A stretch of 64,000 bases of DNA from Diphasiastrum complanatum (lineage: Eukaryota > Streptophyta > Lycopodiopsida > Lycopodiales > Lycopodiaceae), in assembly GCA_029204225.1 (NCBI GenBank), contig CM055106.1:41308368-41372367 (forward strand), in the 5' to 3' direction. The translations under genes and the position numbers were made by a program. A model generated the notes under the pieces. It was given only the letters and a program-made list of their open reading frames with translations, was not told where the DNA came from and searched no databases. This document shows, piece by piece, positions 56,882-64,000 of the stretch. Positions within the stretch are counted from its first letter, which is position 1. Each line of letters begins with the position of its first letter.

Positions 56882-58331
56882 TTATAGAGAGTGTAAAGAC
56901 ACTAAAGGCCTCCTTGATGGATGAGTATCCAATCATGATCCATGAGCTTGGATCATCCTTCCTTCTTGTTTCCAAGGAAATATGTGCAAAGCAAGCACTA
57001 CCAAGTTCACTAAGGTGATCAACCTTAGGCTTCATCTTGAATAAAACTTCATATGGTGCTATTCCTTCAAGAGCTCCAATACTCCTCAAAGCTTTGATCT
57101 TCAATGAGAATTTCTTCTCAACATATGCTTTGAATAATAAGGAATAATCATCACCATAATACTTGAAGGAGAGAAGATATGTGCATCTTGTGTGATCATC
57201 ATCCTTTGAAATATTGGACATATAAGAAACATCAAGAGAGTTTGCACTCTCACTTGGATCCAATTTGTAGATGCCTTCAAATCTTGATCCATATGCAAGG
57301 ATCTCACCATCCTTCTTGATCACACAATTGTCAATATTGAAATTGACATCAAAGCCACTATCAAGAAGTTGGCCAACACTTAAGATGTTCTTTGTAAGCT
57401 TTGGGACAAAAAGAACATTGTTGAGAAAGAGATCTTTGGAAGATGCAAGCTTCAAGGGAATAATCCCTACTCCTTCAATATTGCACTCATGCTTACTTGC
57501 AATGTATATGGTCTTCTTGACTCCATCATAAGGCATAATAGATGAAAAAGAGTGCTTGGAGCCACACATATGTGAAGATGCTCCACTATCAATATACCAT
57601 GAGTCATCCTTGTTGAAGGTGGAAGAGGAGAAGCTTGATGCCATAAGAGAGCCTTCTCCATCACTTGCAATATAGTCTTCTTTCTCATTGGTGATGTTGG
57701 CTTGATTGAGTTGATTCTTCTTCTTGAAGCAATTGGTGGCATAATGGCCTTTCTTGCCACAATAAAAGCACTGGATCTTCTTCTTCTTGAGATTTGAAGT
57801 TGAAGCATGAGAGGTATCCTCCTCCTCCTCTCCATCTTGGTCTTTAGCTTTGTTATTAGAGAAGTGATGGTGTTGCTTCTTACTCATCTCTTTGTGCTTG
57901 GCAAATAGAACTTTGCCATCATCATGATTGAGTGATAGCTTGTCCATCCTCAAGAGTTTGTACTCTTGTATTGATTCTTTAGAAATAAGCACATTTTGAA
58001 GGGCCTCCAGACTTGGTAGCCCCTCCTTAATGGCATAGGATTGGACAAGGTTGTCATATTCATCTCTCAAGCCATTGAGAATGACTTGGACTAGCTCACT
58101 TTGATTGATTGAGTCACCAATACATGCAAGCTCCCTATGAATATCCTTGACTCTCGAAACATAATTAGATGCACTCTCATCACTCTTTTGACTACTTTGG
58201 AAGATTTGATTTCTAAGAGTGAGGAGACTAGAGGTGTTCTTAGCCTCATAGATGGACTTGAGACAATCCCAAGCTTCCTTGGATGTAGAACAATCACCAA
58301 TCTCCCTCAATATCTCATTAGAGACATTCAT
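56868..58331 (-). CDS. Gag-protease with deleted integrase core, array unit 2
   Basis: Identical 487-residue translation to 51535-52998, with the same CCHC knuckle, DSGASSHM protease and in-frame integrase deletion. This unit has no 1110-bp duplication, so its gag leads directly from the N-terminal piece at 58525-58328 across a one-base frameshift. The identity between units points to a very recent duplication. Confidence 0.85.
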   Translation of the reverse strand: MNVSNEILREIGDCSTSKEAWDCLKSIYEAKNTSSLLTLRNQIFQSSQKSDESASNYVSRVKDIHRELACIGDSINQSELVQVILNGLRDEYDNLVQSYAIKEGLPSLEALQNVLISKESIQEYKLLRMDKLSLNHDDGKVLFAKHKEMSKKQHHHFSNNKAKDQDGEEEEDTSHASTSNLKKKKIQCFYCGKKGHYATNCFKKKNQLNQANITNEKEDYIASDGEGSLMASSFSSSTFNKDDSWYIDSGASSHMCGSKHSFSSIMPYDGVKKTIYIASKHECNIEGVGIIPLKLASSKDLFLNNVLFVPKLTKNILSVGQLLDSGFDVNFNIDNCVIKKDGEILAYGSRFEGIYKLDPSESANSLDVSYMSNISKDDDHTRCTYLLSFKYYGDDYSLLFKAYVEKKFSLKIKALRSIGALEGIAPYEVLFKMKPKVDHLSELGSACFAHISLETRRKDDPSSWIMIGYSSIKEAFSVFTLSISDCE

Positions 58332-58525
58332 CTAATGTAGTGGAGAGCCATCCTAGCTCTCTTCTTGTATTTTTGTACTTCTTGAAGGACTTGAGGCTCA
58401 TCCTCAATCCCAAGTACAATGTCCATCACATCTTGGAGTATCAAGATGGACTCCATCCTCAACTTCCATATTGAATAATTGGAAGTAGACAATCTCTCAC
58501 TTGGTTGCAACAAGTATGAAGTCAT
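58328..58525 (-). pseudogene. Gag N-terminus, array unit 2
   Basis: Same as 54105-54302, with the same ATGA overlap and frameshift into the main gag frame. Confidence 0.8.
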
Positions 58526-59252
58526 GTAAAGTGGAGATAAATAAAAGTGATGAACAAAAAATGTTGCTTCTCTCTCACTATAGGATCCAATAATGGTGTG
58601 CTACCATCTCCTATGCAAGATCTTGCAACAAACTGTGAGATAATTCTCACTAGCTATCTCAATCTCTCCAAAACTAGATCTACTTCACATCAAATGATGG
58701 AGTATGGGCAAAGTTAGGATCAAACACTCTTAACACGTGTGAAATATACTAAGAAACCAAATTTGACTCAAATACAATGATATTGCATGAAACAAAATGG
58801 CTAAGATCTCAAAACAGTGCCTAGATGACATATAGATGAGATTGGTAAGCATTCAACTGTGATTTTGGATCAAACAAGCAATCTCTTGACCAAACCAAAT
58901 GTGTCCACCCAGGTCTAGGTGCTCTACCTAACCCTCTTCAAAATCTTATAACTTTTGATTGGCTCAACCATATGGAATGAAATTGATTGCATCAGAAACT
59001 AGACAAAAATAGCTTCAAAACAAGCTATCAAGCAAGATAAATGGATCAAGCATGAAAGAGAACTTCCAAACTGAAATTGGATGTTCCTCACACGTGTCTG
59101 AGCACCTGATTCCGTACAGTACCAGGTCAGACCCAATCAATGTCCTTTTGATCTCTTTTGATCCAAAATTGAACAAGATAGCTAGGAAAATGGGCCTTGA
59201 CAATTTCTAGCTCAAGATTGATGAATAGTTTTCACTTAAATGGATCTTAGGT

Positions 59253-59266
59253 AGGCTCTGATACCA
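59253..59266 (-). other. Primer-binding site, array unit 2
   Basis: Minus-strand TGGTATCAGAGCCT directly abutting LTR3. Confidence 0.9.
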
Positions 59267-60089
59267 TGTTGATTTCACACGTGTGGATTGTCCACTACAT
59301 GTACTTGTGATCTCCTAAGGTGTGTAGATGAACCAAGATCAAGACTAGATTGAGATTCAAGATCAAACTTGGATCCTATGGCAAAAACACATTACTACAT
59401 GCATTAAATCACTTCCAACTCTCACTCACACGTGTGGGAAGTGTTCCAAAAGTAATCTAAGTAAAAACAAGCTACTCTCCTCTGGTAGAGAGAGAAAATC
59501 ATCATGAGCTCTCGGGTAGAGAGAGAAAGCTAGAAAACCAATTACTCACAAAATCCACTCAATCTCAAAATCAATTAGATCCAAATGAGGAGTACAATGA
59601 TACTAGTAGATCCATGAGCTACCACTATGCTTAACTATGAGTGGACCACACTTTGCCACCTCTTAATCCTATTGGACCATTGATCCATGCACCTCTAAAT
59701 TCTATTGGACCATTTTCAAGCAAACCTCAAATTCTAATGGACCACTCATGGTTCCACCTCTAAATCCTATTGGACCTCTTAAGCTTAATCAAACAAAAGC
59801 ATTACACTTGTCTACACTCTAATTGGCACAAGTTTGGCCTCCTACTCTATTTTGGCTCAATAGTGGCATTACAAGTGGAAGTGGATAATTTGCCATCTAT
59901 GCCAAATTTGACCCTATCAACCTCCTACACCTAAATGCTTAACTATGGAATTCTATGAGACCCCTATATCAAACATTTTTATTTACTTTACAATTCTTTA
60001 CACATGGGAACATCCTCCACACATGTGAGATTCACTTACAAACTTCTATCATAAAAAATACCAAGCTAGATTTTTGCCAATTTCTCACA
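59267..60089 (-). repeat. Array LTR3, 823 bp
   Basis: Near-identical to LTR2 except at the right end, where it has CCAAGCTAGATTTTTGCCAA (a four-base longer form) and TATCATAAA. It is followed by ATTTG, the second target duplication. Confidence 0.95.
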
Positions 60090-60094
60090 ATTTG

Positions 60095-60540
60095 TTCAGC
60101 TAGGTCAATTTTTGTGCTCTATGACAGTAGTTGGCTGGACCCATATTAGGCCATTTGTTCTCCAGTGCTAACTTGCATTTCAAATCCTTCATCAGATTCA
60201 GATTTTTACTGAATAGTAGAGTATCATCTACTAAAGAGTGGTATTGATGAAAAAATCCGATACAAACTTGAAGTAAATATTCGAGTCTACCGAGTTTGGA
60301 TAGAAACCATTCTCGTTCAATGTGAATTTGGTGTCGTGGTACTAGTCAGCACCAGTAGTTGACTTTGTCTCTGAAATAGTGTTGAGTTTTTGCACAAAGT
60401 AGCAATCTGGATCATCCATAAATCTAAATGGAGACTGTTTGGGTCGGTTTGATCTTTTGTGTTGAACTTCGACCCTCTGATGTGATTCGATTCTTTGAGA
60501 TTATGACTCATTTTTCGGAGTCAGTATCGATTTTTTATTG
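60095..60540 (-). pseudogene. Host-element reverse transcriptase scrap
   Basis: The minus strand near 60240-60170 reads HQYHSLVDDTLLFSKNLNLM then KDLKCKLALE. This corresponds to copia Y-V-D-D-x-L-L-x and the following K-D-L stretch, with the Tyr of YVDD changed to Leu. The fingers and palm before it are missing or unreadable. It is followed by the target site at 60090. Confidence 0.6.
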
Positions 60541-61131
60541 TTCAACTCTTGAATCATAATTTTGTTGTTCAATACTTGGGTCAGAATTTCGTACAAGTTT
60601 CTCTTTGTGGTCAAAAAATTGGTCTTCTAGAAAGATGACATCTCTGCTCGTCGAATCCGGTGCTCCCAGGTCTCCAAGGTCAACGGCAAAAAGGGATATC
60701 TCAGGTAGAAAAATCTTTTTCTTTCTCCTTGTCTGCAATCCTTGGATCAGATTTTGATTATTCGATACTTGGGTCAGATTTCTCTGCAGATCAACAAAGA
60801 TCTAATTGAAGCTTTGCATCCAAACACTCTAATATTTTTGAGTGATGGCTTTGATCTTGTCCACACCTAATAAGGTATCTTGCCATTCAGGGCTATTGTA
60901 ATGGATCAGTTTTGTAGATAGGCTACTGTAGTAACAGCTTCTGCCCATAATCCCTTTGGAAGAGAGGCATGGGCCAACATGCTCTTTGCACTTGCAATGA
61001 GTGTTTGATTCTTCCTTTGAGCTACACCTTGGATTGAGGTGAGTAGCTAGTTGTGGATTGTTGTAGGTGTATTCCGTTGGCCTTGTAGAAAGCTTTGAAC
61101 TCGATGGAGATAAATACTCCCCCTCCATCAA
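60535..61131 (-). pseudogene. Host-element integrase end and linker
   Basis: 60738-60535 contains KIFLPEISLF and STSRDVIFLEDQFFD, the copia linker (S-R-D-V-x-F-x-E). In other frames 61131-60829 reads FKAFYKANGI, TTSYSPQSKV, RKNQTLIASA and NGKIPYEV, the second half of the integrase core and its tail. Frameshifts are frequent. Confidence 0.65.
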
Positions 61132-61900
61132 AACGTAGAGTTTTGATTCTTCTCTGGGTCGAATTTTCTGCTGATATTTTGAACTGCTTGAAGAACAAGG
61201 TATCGGATTCTTCCTTCAGAAAATAAGTTGTAGTCCTCGAGAGATGTCATCAATAAAAGCTAGTAAATAGACAACTCCCCCTGTGGAAATGGTCTGCATA
61301 GGGCCGCAAATGTCCATGTGTACAAAATCTAGCAAATTTCTAGAAGTATGGACTGTATGGAAAATGGAAGGACTTCTAGTATGCTTGGTGATTATACAGC
61401 TTACATGGAGTATTGAATTTGCTAATTGTGGACAGATCTTGTACTAAATTCTGTTTTGACATTTGTTGAATACAATTGGAATTGAGGTGACTAATCTGAA
61501 ATGCCAAAGCATATCAGCTGATTCAAATGTGGATGTATAAAGAGCTTGACAAATAGAAGAATTGTAGTGGCTGATATTGTAAAGATTGCCACTCCATTTT
61601 AAAAATGGTAGCCATTTGTGTCGAATTCTACCCTCCGACCCAAGTTTGTGATTTTGTTTACTGAGAGCAGATTTTTGGTTAGATTCAAAATGTGGAGAAC
61701 ATTTTTTCACCTCTCTAAATTTTGATCTTGATTGTTCCTTCACCCTCAATAGAATGAGCTGAGTTGTCTCCAAGCTGCACAATTTGAGAGTAGGTGTATG
61801 ATTTGTAAACTCTGAACCAATCCTTGTGGTGAGTCATATCTAAGTTGCTCTCGAGTCTAGATACCAGGAATCGATATCCTGATGACCTTGGTCAAGAAGG
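61132..61900 (-). pseudogene. Host-element protease and pre-integrase remnant
   Basis: The frame 61782-61444 reads NQKSALSKQNHKLG and LWHFRLVTSIPIVFNK. The latter is a decayed GAG-pre-integrase motif (usually L-W-H-x-R-L-G-H-L). The protease DSGA motif is not intact. Confidence 0.5.
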
Positions 61901-62007
61901 CTGCATCATCTTAATCTTGTTGTTGGATCGAAAAACTGACTGAAGCAGAATTTGCTTGTTGTTGTTGGAACTACATTTTCATCTCATTGTTGAATTTTAA
62001 AGTTTTG

Positions 62008-62049
62008 CAGTCCCTGATAAGATGGCCAGTTCTCTTACAATATTTGCAG
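62008..62049 (-). other. Host-element CCHC zinc knuckle
   Basis: Minus strand encodes CKYCKRTGHLIRDC (C-x2-C-x4-H-x4-C), the RNA-binding knuckle of gag. Confidence 0.75.
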
Positions 62050-62758
62050 AATAGGTTCTACTTTGATTGGAGTGATGAAAAATCTGAAACCTAGACCAGA
62101 ATTTGATCTTGAGTCAAAATTCGATACTGAGTCAAAATTTGATCTTGACTGCATACTGCTCTTCTGATTTTTGGAATATAGAGCTTGAGGATCCGACCCT
62201 GTGCTTGAGAAGGTTGTAGATCTTCTGGCCTCCTCTTGTTAGAGTAATGAAATCACTCTTGAAAGGGTGATCTTCTCCTGGATCGAAATTACTAGGACTC
62301 GATAATAGAGTCATAACAGCATCGATATCTTCTATGATTGAGCCAGTTGCAGTCATCTCCTCCATAAGATTTTGAAAGGTGTTGATATGGCTCGAAACAC
62401 TTACTACTTCAGACATTCTCAAGGCGAAATATTTCTTTTTCAAATGGAGTTTGGAGGTGACGTCCATGATATCGTAGAGTGCTGCTAGGATGTCCCATGC
62501 ATCTTAAGTAGTCTGAGCAACACGTATGTGATTGATTTGATTGTCTCTGATGTTGAGAGTGATTATGGCAAAAGCCTTGCCATCTTTCAGTCTCCATTTG
62601 GTGATGATGGCTGCATCACCTTCTGGTTTAACTTCTGTGATATCAACGATGTCCCACAGTTCCTTGGCTAGTAGTATGACCTTCATTTTGAGCTTCCAAA
62701 AATGGTAATTACTCCCATTGAGTCTGTCGATCAGATAAGTACTAGAAGTCGAATCCAT
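62050..62758 (-). pseudogene. Host-element gag
   Basis: 62758-62504 starts MDSTSSTYLIDRLNGSNYHF then WKLKMKVILLAKELWDIVD, a classic copia gag N-terminus. 62467-62132 continues with KLHLKKKYFALRMSEVVSVS and HINTFQNLMEEMTATGSIIE, the UBN2 domain. A stop/frameshift near 62500 separates them. The ATG at 62758 is about 130 bases from the primer-binding site. Confidence 0.8.
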
Positions 62759-62887
62759 TCTGGGGGACTGAGATCGTTGGTAGAAACAACGATTTCATAA
62801 TATTGTTGGTTGCGCGCTTGCCAGAACAACGTCTTGATAGATACAAGACTTGATAATCCGCAAACAATGTGTATATTACTGAACTAC

Positions 62888-62901
62888 CCGCTCTGATACC
62901 A
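62888..62901 (-). other. Primer-binding site of the host element
   Basis: Minus-strand TGGTATCAGAGCGG follows the LTR starting at 62902 (one base apart). tRNA-iMet type. Confidence 0.85.
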
Positions 62902-63542
62902 TGTCAGAAATCAGTGAGAATGTGCGAAAGCTGGTGAGCGAGCTTGGTGTAGGATCGAAATGCCATAGTTAGCAGCGGAACATTCAAATTGAATGATTCG
63001 GACAATTGCATAAAGAATGATACATTAGTGAGACTGAAAATTGGCATCTAATTAATATCAAATAGTGACCACGATGCTTGAAGTGATAACTTCAGCTTAT
63101 AGTCGTTGAGAGTGATAACTCTGGTTTTAGAAACTCGAATAATCAAAAGTAGTTTCCTGATGAAAATTCTAGGATTGATATCCTACAAAATATCTACAAC
63201 TACCTTTTGTTGCAGTTATTACAACCACCTCATTATAGTAAATACATGTACAAAGTGGGTGGACTGTCAACGCAAAGTCGTGGTCCGACAATATCGAACT
63301 TTACAAGTATCAAAAAATATACAATGACTCAAAAAATAATGACTCAAAAATATATAGTGACTCGAAAATATACAGTGACTCAAAAAATATAGAATTTTTT
63401 GAGTCGATCCGGTATCAAAGAATTCTAGAAAATTTGATCCTGAATTTTTTGACACTCTTTTTAGAGATTCGAGCCTTCTGTTTTTGGTTTTTCATGATGC
63501 CCATTATTGAATGAATTTGAGGCTGAGCATCGAATTCCAACA
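62902..63542 (-). repeat. LTR (5' in element sense) of the host copia element
   Basis: Starts TGTCAGAAATCAGTGAGAAT and ends GAATTCCAACA. It contains a small local expansion of TATACARTGACTCRAAAA (63318-63385). It is followed by 22 bases (63543-63564) identical to the sequence next to the other LTR. Confidence 0.85.
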
Positions 63543-63569
63543 CTCCCCCTTAATGTGGATCCTGAAATT

Positions 63570-64000
63570 TTTTTGTAAGAACCCAAAATGATTGCCTCTA
63601 AGATGAGGATAGGAGAACACAATAGAAGAGACTATGGAGCCAAACCACCCAACCAATCTTAGATCAAACCTAGATCTAGCCCCCAAGCCATGCCATGTGA
63701 AGCAAGAGGAGAAGAGAGAACCTGGTAACCTAAACCCAATATGTCGACGGGAGAATCCCCACCTCATTATATAGAGAGTAGAGTCCTATGTATGAAACCA
63801 TGCAACCCCCATGCAGGTCAACTATAAATAGATCACATTTCTTCATGCAGTCCTCCTACCTATATCCATCACACAGGCATGCAATACTCCATATGTCTCA
63901 ATTAGAGTGTTTGGGTCCTCTCAAGGTAATTAGTCACAAACAAGCCTTGACATGGAATTAAATCATGGTGTGACCAATAATCTCGAGTACTGGAGGGCCG
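63570..64000. other. Right flank, no gene seen
   Basis: GC-moderate sequence with a TATA-like CTATAAATAGATC at about 63823 but no supported frame. It could be part of another LTR whose partner is outside the window. Confidence 0.4.

Larger units (their letters stand above)
49711..60089 (-). mobile_element. Tandem copia array: LTR-internal-LTR-internal-LTR
   Basis: Three LTRs (49711-50529, 55044-55862, 59267-60089) separate two internal regions coding on the minus strand. Unit offsets are 5333 and 4223; the 1110-base difference is an internal duplication in the first unit. Only the outer ends carry the target duplication ATTTG, so this was one insertion later expanded by recombination. LTR2 matches LTR3 over its first about 740 bases and LTR1 over its last about 35, as expected for unequal crossing-over between the two LTRs of one element. 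Integrase core and reverse transcriptase are largely absent from both units. A genome-assembly artefact is the main alternative. Confidence 0.88.
48976..63564 (-). mobile_element. Old copia element hosting the nested tandem array
   Basis: LTR pair 48976-49595 and 62902-63542, tRNA-iMet primer-binding site at 62888-62901 and minus-strand gag-pol remnants. Its pol is split at 49710/60090 by the array at 49711-60089. AAATT at 48971-48975 recurs at 63565-63569 if the right end is taken to include 22 extra bases of polypurine-tract sequence after the LTR (see findings). Without the insertion the element would be about 4.2 kb. Confidence 0.75.

Noticed and set aside
49711-60089. CRISPR-like or satellite array
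   Set aside because: The long repeats are LTRs with target duplication, primer-binding sites and polypurine tracts; spacers are retroelement coding regions.

Overview
This window looks like nuclear DNA of a land plant with a large, repeat-rich genome. It is AT-rich, has spliced genes with GT-AG introns, and carries a plant-type histone H2A.X, an ABA/WDS (ASR) stress gene and many Ty1/copia retroelements primed by initiator-methionine tRNA. A fern or gymnosperm is my best guess from transposon density and style, but the sequence alone does not settle it. There is no sign of a bacterial operon, CRISPR array or organelle genome.

Only two genes look intact. One is an ASR gene at 31372-32059 (two exons, 96 residues), with a compact set of ABA-type and DRE-type promoter motifs upstream. 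The other is a histone H2A.X gene at 38169-38994 (two exons, 139 residues, C-terminal SQEF). A partial ASR copy lies at 7839-8042. Positions 1-4800 hold no gene I recognise, only a few exon-like segments on the minus strand.

Most of the rest is transposon debris in layers. From the left: a GC-rich foldback (4801-4941); a relic LTR (5424-5670); a broken MULE-like transposase (6304-7246); a gypsy gag relic with its 3' LTR (9794-11278), split by a complete copia-type element (11279-15826, target duplication AATTT); a short coding-poor LTR element (16146-18371); a CACTA transposase relic (18380-19690); hairpin-bearing repeats (20620-22300); a copia integrase fragment (24980-26160); several small tandem repeats; and copia fragments on both sides of the H2A.X gene.

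From 39.8 to 48.3 kb, copia fragments lie in opposed orientations. From 48.98 to 63.56 kb an old copia element, coding on the minus strand, is interrupted by a tandem LTR-internal-LTR-internal-LTR array (49711-60089, target duplication ATTTG). The middle LTR of the array is a hybrid of the outer two, as expected from unequal crossing-over, and one internal unit also carries a 1110-bp gag-protease duplication. Nearly all copia copies have lost the integrase core and/or reverse transcriptase, so the window is dominated by non-autonomous gag-protease elements. I see no wholly new functional system. The most unusual structures are the tandem array with its hybrid LTR, the 22-nt extension at one end of the host element, and the periodic hairpin repeats.
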